NCBI GenBank assembly: GCA_003565555.1
Contig: PXBH01000059.1
Span: 1 to 64,000 of the forward strand
DNA from: Cryomorphaceae bacterium
GTDB taxonomy: Bacteria; Bacteroidota; Bacteroidia; Flavobacteriales_D; Cryomorphaceae
Reading direction: 5' to 3'
DNA length: 64,000 nt
Shown: one piece after another, positions 1-10,458 of the stretch
Layout of the letters: each line of letters begins with the position of its first letter
Numbering within the stretch: position 1 is the first letter of the stretch
Position numbers and translations under genes: made by a program
Notes under the pieces: model-generated
Databases searched by the model: none
The model's input: the letters and a program-made list of their open reading frames with translations, nothing else
What the model was told of the DNA's origin: nothing

Positions 1-1894
1 AGTCGAAGATGTTTGGCTGACACTCGCAGTTTTCGTCCACCGTACCTGTCAGGGCTTGTGAGCCTTCGGGGTAGCAAGGTTGGGGTTCAGCGCTTGGTAT
101 TTCAGCCAGAGTGAGGTATAGATTGTAAACCAGAGGACACGTTTGACCGGGGATAGGATACTCCACCGTAAACTCACCTGACTCGGTGAAAGTCGTTCCG
201 ACCTCATTCGTGTAAGATGCGTCACATGTCGTGATAAATTCTTCAATCACAGTTTGCTCTGCGATTGTTAAAATCAACGTAGCTGTACTGTCACATTTAC
301 CGTCTTCTCCGTCAAAAACAAAAGGATAAGAGCCGCTTTCTTCGTAAACTGTTCCGTTCCACTCGAAGCTTCCGCAAGCCGTAACTGTCTCAGTACCGGA
401 TGTAGGTTGATTAATGGTCAGAACGAGGGTCTCCAAAGTGGGGCAACCGTTCTCATTCGTTCCTTCAAAGGTGTAAGTGTCCGAAACAGTGTAAACCTCA
501 CCATTCCACTCGTACTCTTCGCAAGCAGATACTTCGAGGGTAGAAGTTACCACATCGGTTTTCTCTACGCTTGCCTCGGCTTGTACCGAATTGGCATTAA
601 GGGCATCAGCGCTCGCTGTGTTCAGGAAAATACCGTTAGCTCCCGGCAAATTAGCCTGGATTTCGATAGATGCCGATTGACCGGTTTCCAAAACTCCCAC
701 TTCATACGTGAGGGTCTGACCGTTGATCTCAGCACCTGCAACGGGCGCTCCGACGATGGTCAAATTGGCAAAGGCAGCAGGAAATTCATCTGTGATAACG
801 ACATTGGCTGCGTCAATTTGTGTAGTTCCCGTATTTTCCACAGTTATAGTGAAGGTGATGGTTTCATCGTCACACACTTGGTCGAAATCAACTGTTTTAG
901 TCAGGGAGAGTTCTGTTCCGCAGATCGCATTGATACCTTCAGAAAGGCTTGCGGTGAGGTTTTCAAATGATGTTGTTGAGAAATCATCGGTGAAAATATC
1001 ACCAAACTGAGGAGTGAACTGGTCAGGACCTGCGATAAAAGGGATGTTGGCAACATTGATAAAATTGCTGACCCCTACTACAAAGATGTGAGCACCGTTT
1101 GTTTTAAGCGCGTTGGCAGCTACGATTGAAGCTTCCAAGGCAGGCTCAAAGCTTGTGGTGTAACCACATGCATTACCTGTATTGTAAGTGTTGGGGTCTC
1201 CGTCGGTCACGAAAAGTACCAGGTTTGGGTCAAAAGGTGCACTTTTCAGCAATGCATCCTCCCAGTTCGTGTAGCCTGTAGGGCAGGCATCACTGTTGTC
1301 CGGGGACTGCGGGTCATAAAACTGACCAAGCGCGTCGCCGTCATACAGGTAGGTTTCCAGATTGTCCAAAAATGTTTGGTCTACAACGTAACCCACGGAG
1401 GGTACGGGAGCACCGCCGCCCAAATTAATAACTCGCGCCTGTGAATCGAATTCGATCACCGAAACGCGGGCATCGGTGCCAAAGAAAACTTGGGCAAGGG
1501 CCAAAGTCGACTCACGTACTTGTTCCACTCCGTTACGGGTCAATATTGAACCTGACTTGTCGAGAACAAAAGTTACCCTCAGGTCTCCGCAGGCAATATT
1601 GGTAGATAGATCGGGATTCGGAAGCGGTGTGGTGAAATCACGTGCATCCATGTTAAAGTCTGAAGTCTTGATGGCTGCGGCTTCAGGGTCCCAACCTGCT
1701 TCAGGATCGCCTTCACCGACATATACGCCGGGAGAGGTAAGCATCTTCTGAACGGACTGATCCGCCTGTGCAGGCTCTTGGGCTTGCACCTGTGTAATTT
1801 GAAACAGTGCCGCTACCGTGAAAAGCGTTAGCACTTTCATGAAGTTTCCGAAGGATTTGACGCCTTGCGGATAAGAAATCGTAAAGTCTTTCAT
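1..1894 (-). CDS. Secreted von Willebrand factor A / DUF11 repeat protein, C-terminus cut by window edge
   Basis: No stop is met from the ATG at 1894 to the window edge, so at least 631 residues are present and the C-terminus is missing. A signal peptide ends near QVQAQ; an internal ATG at 1840 (MKVLTLF...) would give a more ordinary signal peptide and is an alternative start. A vWA domain follows with the MIDAS motif DKSGS and the later VTDGDP segment. Next comes a DUF11-like beta-sandwich (about 915-640) and then three degenerate repeats of roughly 45-50 residues (about 545-110), the first two containing EWNG and SG.Y/F patterns. This architecture is typical of Bacteroidota surface adhesins exported by type IX secretion; the sorting domain would lie off the window, so that part is inference. 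Function as an adhesin is not proven by the sequence. Confidence 0.85.
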   Translation of the reverse strand, partial: MKDFTISYPQGVKSFGNFMKVLTLFTVAALFQITQVQAQEPAQADQSVQKMLTSPGVYVGEGDPEAGWDPEAAAIKTSDFNMDARDFTTPLPNPDLSTNIACGDLRVTFVLDKSGSILTRNGVEQVRESTLALAQVFFGTDARVSVIEFDSQARVINLGGGAPVPSVGYVVDQTFLDNLETYLYDGDALGQFYDPQSPDNSDACPTGYTNWEDALLKSAPFDPNLVLFVTDGDPNTYNTGNACGYTTSFEPALEASIVAANALKTNGAHIFVVGVSNFINVANIPFIAGPDQFTPQFGDIFTDDFSTTSFENLTASLSEGINAICGTELSLTKTVDFDQVCDDETITFTITVENTGTTQIDAANVVITDEFPAAFANLTIVGAPVAGAEINGQTLTYEVGVLETGQSASIEIQANLPGANGIFLNTASADALNANSVQAEASVEKTDVVTSTLEVSACEEYEWNGEVYTVSDTYTFEGTNENGCPTLETLVLTINQPTSGTETVTACGSFEWNGTVYEESGSYPFVFDGEDGKCDSTATLILTIAEQTVIEEFITTCDASYTNEVGTTFTESGEFTVEYPIPGQTCPLVYNLYLTLAEIPSAEPQPCYPEGSQALTGTVDENCECQPNIFD

Positions 1895-1966
1895 AGCCTT
1901 TAGTTTTAGTTGTTAATGATACCTTTCGAGATTTGTTTGTTTAGACGAAAGGTTGATTTTCGTCGA

Positions 1967-1997
1967 CAAATATAGAGCAGAAAAAATGTGATGTCAA
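1967..1997 (-). promoter_or_regulatory. Bacteroidota-type promoter of the vWA gene
   Basis: On the minus strand TTG (1997-1995) is followed after exactly 20 bases by TATATTTG (1974-1967), matching the TTG-N(17-23)-TAnnTTTG consensus. The -33 element reads TTGACA, as in the promoter at 54488-54518. The leader to the ATG at 1894 is about 65 bases and A-rich near the start. Confidence 0.75.
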
Positions 1998-2297
1998 CCC
2001 AAATCTAATTTTTTTTGTATTTCGTCGGTTAATATGGCGTATATATCGAATAAGACCGCATAAAAATCTTTGCTGTAGTACGTCTCGGGAGGAGGAAATA
2101 ATCCGTAAGCAGGTATTCGGGAGTATACCTTATACATAAGTCAAAACACTTTTCCCGTTCAGTACCTAATACCGGAGTCCTTTATGACAGGTATGTGGAT
2201 GCATCCGAGGACTTGCTTCCTCGGTGATACGGCCCCTCGGAAGTCTTAAAAGGACAGGCGGGAAGTCTCAGATTCACTCGGGATGCGGTAACCTTCC
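1998..2297. other. Intergenic stretch with one hairpin
   Basis: No gene is seen in these 300 bases. They contain a 7-bp hairpin (CCGAGGA at 2205-2211, TCCTCGG at 2218-2224, 6-base loop) downstream of the ABC-F gene's stop on the minus strand. It has no T-tract, so a role as terminator is only possible. CGACGAAATA on the minus strand at about 2020-2029 is also found upstream of the promoter at 54488. Confidence 0.35.
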
Positions 2298-3911
<1,614 letters not shown>

Positions 3912-4122
3912 TTATTTCACGTTTTTTACCGCATTGCACCCGACCTGCACGACGGCGGCGGTCACCGTCTTTTTCGGAGAGACTTTCGTCGAAATTGTGT
4001 GTCTCAAAGCAGCTGTTTTGCCGGCAGTTCGTTTTGAATTCGGGAATCTTCGAAACAGTGAGCGTGTTTTGTTCGATGCCCGCCATGCATGAGAATTTCC
4101 GTACCTTTCTCCTCAGCCGAAA

Positions 4123-4650
4123 ATGCGCCTTGTGAACGCTCCGCTTTCCTTACTCCGTCTTACGGGAACTGCATTGATTGCAGCGCTCCTCTCGTGCTGT
4201 ACGCCACCGCCGTCCGCCACGGTTACCAAAACTATGAAAGTGCGCGTCACCGCATACAATTCAGTATCTTGGCAAACCACTGCGACTGATCCTGACATCG
4301 CCGCCTGGGGTGATACCCTCAAGCCCGGCATGAAGGCTGTAGCCGTATCCCGAGACCTTATCCCGCTCGGGCTGAAGCACGGTACCGCCGTGCGCATCGA
4401 TGGCTTGGAAGGGGAGTACATCGTACTCGATAAGATGAACCGACGCTTCAAGCGCAGAATCGACCTCTATATGGGCACGGACGTGAAGGCCGCGCGGGAG
4501 TGGGGCGTGCGCAAGCTGGAGATAGCGTGGGAGGTAGAGCGCGACAGTCCCGCCGATCGGCGCTACATGTATTCGGGCGCCGATTCATCCGATGTCGCCG
4601 CCTTACGCCTGCCCGATGTCATCCGGTGCAACTTGCAAACATTTCATTAA
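4123..4650 (+). CDS. 3D (Asp-Asp-Asp) domain lipoprotein
   Basis: A 175-residue protein with a lipoprotein signal peptide; the lipobox LLSC places the lipidated cysteine at residue 25. The remainder is a 3D domain, the double-psi beta-barrel found in lytic transglycosylase MltA and in YuiC/Rpf2-like proteins: it starts KVRVTAYNS, has an early DTLKPGM, and ends in the typical IDLYMGTDVKAAREWGVRKL. The two aspartates of the family's core are visible in VLDK and IDLYMGTD. A cell-envelope role, perhaps binding or cleaving peptidoglycan, follows from the family. A near-consensus box TACCTTTC sits at 4102-4109, 13 bases before the ATG. No partner gene is evident. Confidence 0.8.
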   Translation: MRLVNAPLSLLRLTGTALIAALLSCCTPPPSATVTKTMKVRVTAYNSVSWQTTATDPDIAAWGDTLKPGMKAVAVSRDLIPLGLKHGTAVRIDGLEGEYIVLDKMNRRFKRRIDLYMGTDVKAAREWGVRKLEIAWEVERDSPADRRYMYSGADSSDVAALRLPDVIRCNLQTFH

Positions 4651-4655
4651 ATTTG
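4648..4655 (+). promoter_or_regulatory. -7 promoter box for the pirin gene
   Basis: TAAATTTG matches TAnnTTTG and overlaps the TAA stop of the upstream lipoprotein gene, 31 bases before the pirin ATG. No TTG at optimal spacing. Confidence 0.5.
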
Positions 4656-4686
4656 CATTGTATGTACCAACATTAATTGTTTTGTC

Positions 4687-5829
4687 ATGGAGGAGAATAT
4701 CAATCAGCGGCGAAGTTTTTTGACCAAAGTGGGAGCGGGGATCGGCACGCTGCTCGCGTTACCTTTCGTAAGCGCGGCCAAGAGTTTCAGAGACGGTGTG
4801 AACCCGCAAGCGCGGCGCGGTCCGATCAAAAGCATGAAAGCCATGGGCTTCCAATGGGAGACCAAAGACCCCTTCCTGTTCTGCGTGCACCACGAAGACT
4901 TTTTCCCGAAAGGCAATGCCAAGATGGGGCCCGCCGAAAGCTTGGCGGGTCGCTCCCTCGGCGACGACTTCATCGTAAAGGACGGATACCGCATGTACCA
5001 CGGCAAGACCGTCCCCGGATTTCCCGGCCATCCCCACCGCGGCTTTGAGACGGTCACTGTGGTGAGAAAAGGGGTGGTAGACCATGCCGATTCCCTCGGA
5101 GCGGCGGGTCGCTACGGATACGGCGATGTGCAGTGGATGACCGCCGGTAAAGGCGTGCAGCACTCCGAGATGTTTCCCCTTCTTCACGAAGACAAGGAGA
5201 ATACCATGGAGCTCTTCCAAATTTGGCTCAACCTGCCGCGCAAAAATAAAATGACCGATCCGCATTTTGCCATGCTGTGGGGCGATTCCATCCCCAACCA
5301 CTACCACACCAATGCCGACGGTGCCAAAACCCGCACGGAGGTTATCGCGGGCAAAATCGGGGATAAAAAGGCCCCGACGCCCCCGCCCAAATCTTGGGCC
5401 GCCGATCCCGCCAATGAGGTCACCATCCTGAACATTACCATGGATCCGGGAGCGGCATGGACCCTCCCCGCTGCTTCGCCCGGGGTGAATCGTACGCTCT
5501 ACTGCTACACGGGTCACCACCTCAAAATCGACGGTACGGCAATACCGCATTACCATATGGTCGAAACATCCCCGGAGGCGGCCCTGCGCTTGGAAAACGG
5601 TGCCGATGAAGCCCGCATCCTCGTCCTTCAGGGCAAGCCCATCAATGAACCTGTCATTAAGTACGGCCCCTTCGTGATGAACACCAAGGCCGAGATCAAA
5701 GAAGCCTTCGATGATTACCACCGTACGCAGTTTGGCGGCTGGCCCTGGCCTAAGCGCGATCAGGTACACGACCGCAATTCCGGTCGCTTTGCCCTCCACG
5801 CCGACGGGCGAAAGGAGGTGAAGGGCTGA
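4687..5829 (+). CDS. Pirin family protein with Tat signal peptide
   Basis: The 380-residue protein belongs to the pirin branch of the cupins (bicupin fold, metal in the N-terminal barrel; some members are quercetin dioxygenases). The metal ligands are in the expected order: HPHRGFET gives two histidines, QHSE gives a third histidine and the glutamate, and GDVQWMTAG is diagnostic. Unlike typical cytosolic pirins it begins with a twin-arginine export signal, NQRRSFLTKVGAG, followed by a short hydrophobic stretch and an alanine-rich cleavage region, so the protein is probably exported folded with its metal. The domain itself is about 330 residues, longer than the 230-290 of common pirins. Its gene is followed by a peptidase gene on the same strand 72 bases away; no functional link is visible. 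Confidence 0.88.
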   Translation: MEENINQRRSFLTKVGAGIGTLLALPFVSAAKSFRDGVNPQARRGPIKSMKAMGFQWETKDPFLFCVHHEDFFPKGNAKMGPAESLAGRSLGDDFIVKDGYRMYHGKTVPGFPGHPHRGFETVTVVRKGVVDHADSLGAAGRYGYGDVQWMTAGKGVQHSEMFPLLHEDKENTMELFQIWLNLPRKNKMTDPHFAMLWGDSIPNHYHTNADGAKTRTEVIAGKIGDKKAPTPPPKSWAADPANEVTILNITMDPGAAWTLPAASPGVNRTLYCYTGHHLKIDGTAIPHYHMVETSPEAALRLENGADEARILVLQGKPINEPVIKYGPFVMNTKAEIKEAFDDYHRTQFGGWPWPKRDQVHDRNSGRFALHADGRKEVKG

Positions 5830-5901
5830 TTTTTGCGCTCGGTATTCCCCTTTCCGGGAAATCCGGCCCTCCGTTTGCCCCGCAATGGGTAAATTGGCCC
5901 C

Positions 5902-7554
5902 GTGAAGCAATTTCTCATCCTCCTCGCATTCGCCTGCACGCTCGCGCCGCAGGCCGCCACAGCTCAAGCGCACGAATTCACCCGCGCGGATACCCTCCGC
6001 GGCAGCATCACCCCCGAGCGGGCATGGTGGAATGTACTGCGCTACGACCTGGCTTTCGCCCCCGACCTTGCGGCAAAAACAATCGCCGGAAGGCAGGTCA
6101 TCACCTTCAATGCACTAGACTCCGGCAGCGTGATGCAAATCGACTTGCAAGAACCGATGCAGCTCGAAGAAGCAATGCTGGGAGAGCGTTCCGTGTCCTT
6201 CCGTCGCGACGGCAACGTGTATTACATCCGCTCAGATGCGCCCCTTGCACAGGGTGATACGGCGCGGCTCACCCTCAATTTTTCGGGAAAACCGAGAGAA
6301 GCGGTACAGCCGCCCTGGGACGGAGGCTGGGTGTGGTCGAGCGATGACCGCGGCAGACCGTGGGCGGGCGTAGCCTGTCAGGGTATCGGGGCGAGCGTAT
6401 GGTTTCCCTGCAAGGACCACCAAAGTGATGAGCCCGATCTCGGCGCCTCGATTTCTGTTACGGTTCCGGATACCCTGAGCGCTGTGTCTAACGGGCGCCT
6501 CCTCGGCGCGGAAGAGGTAGACGAGGGCCTGCGCGGGTATGCCTGGGAAGTGGTGAGCCCGATCAATGCATACAATTTGACCGTGTATATCGGAAATTAC
6601 GCACATTGGTCAGAAACTTTCGAAGGTGAGGACGGTGCGCTTGATTTGGACTTCTTTGTGCTCGACTATGAGAAGGAGCGCGCAGCGCCCCATTTTTCAC
6701 AGGTGCACGGGATGCTGGCCTGCTTCGAGGAGTGGTTCGGTCCTTATCCTTTCTATGCCGACGGTTACAAGCTTGTACAGTCTCCCTACTTGGGCATGGA
6801 GCACCAGAGTGCCATTGCTTACGGCAACAGGTTCAAAAACGGGTATATGGGCATGGACCTTTCCGGTTCCGGCTGGGGCTTGAAATGGGATTTCATCATC
6901 GTTCACGAAAGCGGACATGAGTGGTTCGGCAATAATATCACCTCTGCAGATATTGCCGATATGTGGATACACGAGGGCTTCACGGCTTATTCAGAGGCCC
7001 TGTATGTAGAATGCAAATACGGGAAGGACGCAGGAGCGGACTACATCGTGGGTACGCGACGCAATGTGATGAACGACCGGCCCGTCATCGGGCCCTACGG
7101 AGTCAATAAAGAAGGCAGCGGCGATATGTACTTTAAGGCAGCCAATATGATCCACATGATCCGCACCGTGATGGACGATGACAGCCTCTTCACTGCTTTG
7201 CTCCGCGAGATGAACCGGAAATGGTACCACGGAATCACCACCTCCGCGGAAACGGAAGCCTTTATCAATGAATTTTCCGGAAAGGACTTCACCGGCGTTT
7301 TTGATCAATACCTGCGCAGCACCGAGATACCCGTGCTCGAATACACCATCTACGAAGGCCGGCTCCATTACAGATACCGCGAAACAGTTGAGAATTTTAA
7401 CTTGGAGATACCGCTCACCGACGGCACCAGTCTGAGGCCTCTGAAGGAGTGGCGGAGTATGCCTTGGAACCGGAACCCTGCCGAACCCCTGCGCATCGAC
7501 AGGAATTATTTTATGTTCACCCGTATGTTCATCGGTCCGCCCGAGGAAAACTGA
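5902..7554 (+). CDS. Secreted M1 family zinc metallopeptidase
   Basis: The 550-residue protein begins with a signal peptide (cleavage near TAQA) and has the M1 fold: an N-terminal beta-domain and the zinc site HESGHEWFGN (His335, Glu336, His339) followed by Glu358 in IHEGF, a perfect HExxH-x18-E. The exopeptidase motif GAMEN of aminopeptidase N is replaced by GMEHQ, as in many Bacteroidota M1 proteins, so aminopeptidase specificity is less certain. The C-terminal helical domain of full-length aminopeptidase N is absent or very short. The start is GTG, chosen because it gives the signal peptide directly. It likely degrades peptides in the periplasm or outside the cell. Confidence 0.88.
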   Translation: MKQFLILLAFACTLAPQAATAQAHEFTRADTLRGSITPERAWWNVLRYDLAFAPDLAAKTIAGRQVITFNALDSGSVMQIDLQEPMQLEEAMLGERSVSFRRDGNVYYIRSDAPLAQGDTARLTLNFSGKPREAVQPPWDGGWVWSSDDRGRPWAGVACQGIGASVWFPCKDHQSDEPDLGASISVTVPDTLSAVSNGRLLGAEEVDEGLRGYAWEVVSPINAYNLTVYIGNYAHWSETFEGEDGALDLDFFVLDYEKERAAPHFSQVHGMLACFEEWFGPYPFYADGYKLVQSPYLGMEHQSAIAYGNRFKNGYMGMDLSGSGWGLKWDFIIVHESGHEWFGNNITSADIADMWIHEGFTAYSEALYVECKYGKDAGADYIVGTRRNVMNDRPVIGPYGVNKEGSGDMYFKAANMIHMIRTVMDDDSLFTALLREMNRKWYHGITTSAETEAFINEFSGKDFTGVFDQYLRSTEIPVLEYTIYEGRLHYRYRETVENFNLEIPLTDGTSLRPLKEWRSMPWNRNPAEPLRIDRNYFMFTRMFIGPPEEN

Positions 7555-7617
7555 GGGGCTTTCCGTGTTTATTATCTTTACAAACGCGGAAGCACAGGTC
7601 TGCTGTCGGAATAAAAT

Positions 7618-8691
7618 ATGGATACAGAGCGAGAAAAACATATCAAAGGCCGCGGAGCGCAGGTAAATACGCATAACCGTTTTGCCCGGCACAGCTACGA
7701 GCGTGTGCATGAGGAGGCACTCGATCTCCCGCCGGACAACGATGCGGGCCGCACCTCATTTATTCCCGTGCATCCGAAAACGATTGTGAACACCGTGAGG
7801 AGTCCGGATGTGGGCATGGTTTTCTCGATCAATCCCTACCAAGGATGCGAGCACGGGTGCGTGTACTGCTATGCCCGCAACTCCCACGAGTATTGGGGAT
7901 ACTCGGCGGGCAAAGACTTCGAAGAGAAAATCTTGGTGAAAGAGCGCGCCTCCGAACTCCTGCGCAAAAAGCTTTCTTCTCCTTCGTGGCGTCCCCGACC
8001 CATCGCCCTTTCGGGAAATACGGACTGCTATCAGCCCGTTGAAAAGAAGCTTGAGATCACCCGATCCTTGTTAGAGGTCTTTTCTGAATTCGGGCATCCC
8101 GTCGGGATCATCACGAAGAATGCCCTTGTACAGCGGGACCTCGATATCTTGGCACCGATGGCTGAGCGCAACCTCGTGAAGGTGGTACTTTCCGTGACCA
8201 CCTTGGATGAGAACCTGCGCCGAATTTTGGAGCCGCGCACGGCTTCGGTTGCCAAACGGCTCGAGACGATTGAGAAACTGTCTAAAGCGGGAATACCCTT
8301 GCAGGTGATGGTGGCGCCGATCATCCCCGGGCTCAACAGCAATGAGGTGCTGCCCGTGATTAAGGAAGCTGCGGCGCGGGGTGCCTTAAATGCCGGATAC
8401 ACCATGGTTCGGCTCAACGGTGCCGTTGCTGAGGTATTCGAAGAGTGGCTGCTTCGAACCATGCCTGACCGTGCGGCCAAGATCTTGCGGTACATTGCAG
8501 AAACCCACGGGGGCAAATTGGGGGACAGCCGCTTCAAAACAAGGATGAAAGGGGAAGGAAACTTTGCGGACGCCGTTCGGCAGAGTTTTCAAATCGCACG
8601 AAAGCGATATATGTCAGGCCGCAGCATGCCGGAATATGACTTTTCTCATTTTCGAAGGCCGCCCCGCGACGGGCAGCTATCCTTTTTCTGA
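7618..8691 (+). CDS. Radical SAM protein, PA0069 / spore photolyase-like family
   Basis: A 357-residue cytosolic protein with the [4Fe-4S] cluster motif C77-x3-C81-x2-C84 (GCEHGCVYC), preceded by the characteristic NPYQG. SAM-binding elements follow (SGNTDCYQP, then the PVGIITKN and VAPIIPGLN strands). This matches the PA0069 family of radical SAM enzymes related to spore photoproduct lyase. The substrate of the family is not settled, so none is assigned. An imperfect inverted repeat and a near-consensus box (TATCTTTA, 7573-7580) lie in the 63-base gap upstream. The gene is convergent with the subtilase gene, ending 9 bases from it. Confidence 0.85.
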   Translation: MDTEREKHIKGRGAQVNTHNRFARHSYERVHEEALDLPPDNDAGRTSFIPVHPKTIVNTVRSPDVGMVFSINPYQGCEHGCVYCYARNSHEYWGYSAGKDFEEKILVKERASELLRKKLSSPSWRPRPIALSGNTDCYQPVEKKLEITRSLLEVFSEFGHPVGIITKNALVQRDLDILAPMAERNLVKVVLSVTTLDENLRRILEPRTASVAKRLETIEKLSKAGIPLQVMVAPIIPGLNSNEVLPVIKEAAARGALNAGYTMVRLNGAVAEVFEEWLLRTMPDRAAKILRYIAETHGGKLGDSRFKTRMKGEGNFADAVRQSFQIARKRYMSGRSMPEYDFSHFRRPPRDGQLSFF

Positions 8692-8700
8692 TCCTCGGCC

Positions 8701-10293
8701 CTACTGCGCGGCAGTTTCAGCATTGATTCGTCCCCATCCGAATTCGCTGTCTCGGGTCGGGTAAAAGTTTGACGCCTCCTTCATCCGGTCGAACACTTCT
8801 TCGCGGGATTGGTTGAGGTCGGTGCTCCATACCAGTGCGGCGATTCCGGCGGCGGTGGCCGTTGCCACCGATGAGCCCCCCGTGTAGGTGGGTGCGATAC
8901 CCGAATTGGCCAAGGTAAGCGGACGTTTGCTTTCATCGTTTTGGTCTTCCATGGTCACGGCAAAGTCTACCTGTGAGCCGCTGTGGCAGCTTGTACACTT
9001 TTGCATATTGTTCAGGCTGCCTGTCTTGATGCCGGTTACGGCAATGGTATTGTTCAGGTTGGCAGGAAAAATAACGCCCACGAAAGTGGTCCAGCTAAAA
9101 GATGTTCCCGCGGCGCAGAAGATCATTTTTTCTTGGTTGTGCGCGTAGTTGACGGCATCGGTGATCTGACCGCTTGAAAACAGGTCACCGAGCGACATGG
9201 AGATAATATCCACATCTTCGCGGCTGCCCAGGTAGTAGTATGCGTCACTTACTCCGTTTTTCTCCGCAGAAGTGTTGTGTACCACATCCTCGGTGGCGCG
9301 AATGCTGATCATATTGCTTCTGAAGGCCACCCCGGAGGGTGCGCCGTCGCCGCTGAACGGACCGGCCAGTACACCGCCCATACTCGTACCGTGTCCGCAG
9401 AGGTCATACGGGCCGTCGTTTTCACAAAAGAAAAACCAGCTGCAGGGGGTGTGAAAGCCGAGGGTTTCGATGGTTCGGTTTCCCGAAAATCCGCCTGAAA
9501 ATTCATCGTTTAACTTTGCCTGATCAGGGGAATTGCCGGTGTCAATCAGTCCCACCGTCACCCCTGCACCGCGTGCTCCCGCTTTCCAGGCGCGCTGTAT
9601 CCGCATCGGGATGTAATTCCAGCTGAATGTGGCGCCCTGCGGAGCGGTGTGGAAGTGATCGGAAGGCACAAAGGGTGCCGGCATATTGCCGCCGCAGCCG
9701 CTGTCAGAGCGGTCACCGTAGTCGGGATCGATGCCGAAACCCATGGGTTCGCAGTATCGGGTCACGGTGAAGTTTCTCAGATGGGCCAGGGTCTCGTAAT
9801 CCCACACGCGAAGGTTGAGGTAGGGCAAAGGCTTCTCCCCGAAGGCCACCACATCCTCCGTGCGCCAATTGCGGTCGGGGTAGAGCCGTCGGTAGCGCTC
9901 GAGCACATAGTTGATGAGCCGTCTCCGCAAATTTTGCCATTCGCCGCTCCGCACATCAATCTCGTGGATGGCCTCGTCAAGGCCCGCAAAACCCGCCGGT
10001 TGATAGCCGAGTGAAATGATGCTGTCTGTGGCGATTACGGCGCTCCACACCGTGAAGTCGTCTGCCTCGCCCCAGTCGAAAACTCCGCGGCTCTCGATAA
10101 AGCTTTTGGTGCGACGTATCAGTTCGGATTTTTCCAACGGTTCGCGCCCGTTCAGGGGCTCGATTTCACGTTTCAGCTCAAGGGGCGGTTGGTTGGCGTC
10201 GGGATTCGCTTCGCGCGGGGGCAGGTCTTTTTGGCAGCCGGCCAGCAGAAGTACGGCAGCTGCAGCCGTGAAAATTTTGTGAAAAGCATTCAT
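8701..10293 (-). CDS. S8 family subtilisin-like serine protease, lipoprotein
   Basis: I start it at the ATG at 10293 (MNAFHKIF), which yields a lipoprotein signal with lipobox LLAGC; upstream in-frame residues are not signal-like. The catalytic triad of subtilases is complete: Asp251 in LIDTGN, His301 in CGHGT and Ser475 in GGSSVA. A propeptide-like region of about 220 residues precedes the catalytic domain, which ends at the C-terminus without an added sorting domain. It is expected to be anchored in the envelope and to cleave proteins in the periplasm or at the surface. Cysteine pairs around the His segment (CSWFFFCENDGPYDLC) and in CTSCHSG suggest disulfides. It is divergent from the TonB-type receptor gene. 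Confidence 0.88.
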   Translation of the reverse strand: MNAFHKIFTAAAAVLLLAGCQKDLPPREANPDANQPPLELKREIEPLNGREPLEKSELIRRTKSFIESRGVFDWGEADDFTVWSAVIATDSIISLGYQPAGFAGLDEAIHEIDVRSGEWQNLRRRLINYVLERYRRLYPDRNWRTEDVVAFGEKPLPYLNLRVWDYETLAHLRNFTVTRYCEPMGFGIDPDYGDRSDSGCGGNMPAPFVPSDHFHTAPQGATFSWNYIPMRIQRAWKAGARGAGVTVGLIDTGNSPDQAKLNDEFSGGFSGNRTIETLGFHTPCSWFFFCENDGPYDLCGHGTSMGGVLAGPFSGDGAPSGVAFRSNMISIRATEDVVHNTSAEKNGVSDAYYYLGSREDVDIISMSLGDLFSSGQITDAVNYAHNQEKMIFCAAGTSFSWTTFVGVIFPANLNNTIAVTGIKTGSLNNMQKCTSCHSGSQVDFAVTMEDQNDESKRPLTLANSGIAPTYTGGSSVATATAAGIAALVWSTDLNQSREEVFDRMKEASNFYPTRDSEFGWGRINAETAAQ

Positions 10294-10458
10294 TGCGCAT
10301 CGGTTTAAGCGGTGATGGGTGAAGACAAGAAACAAAAAACCCCCGGTAATCCCAAAGCACAAACAAATACGGGCGGTGCATACCGCATTTTATCGGAAAT
10401 CCGGTAAACAACTTTTCTGCCTCCGCGTTATGAAAACTTTGAAACCTAAAAGACCGAG

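Noticed and set aside
4759-5973. 404-residue minus-strand frame opposite the pirin gene
   Set aside because: The plus strand carries an intact pirin with metal ligands and a Tat signal; the antisense frame has no family features.
7562-7588. Imperfect inverted repeat (CCGTGTTT / AAACGCGG) between the peptidase and radical SAM genes
   Set aside because: It has a mismatch or wobble, a loop of 11 bases and no T-tract, so neither a terminator nor an operator is well supported.
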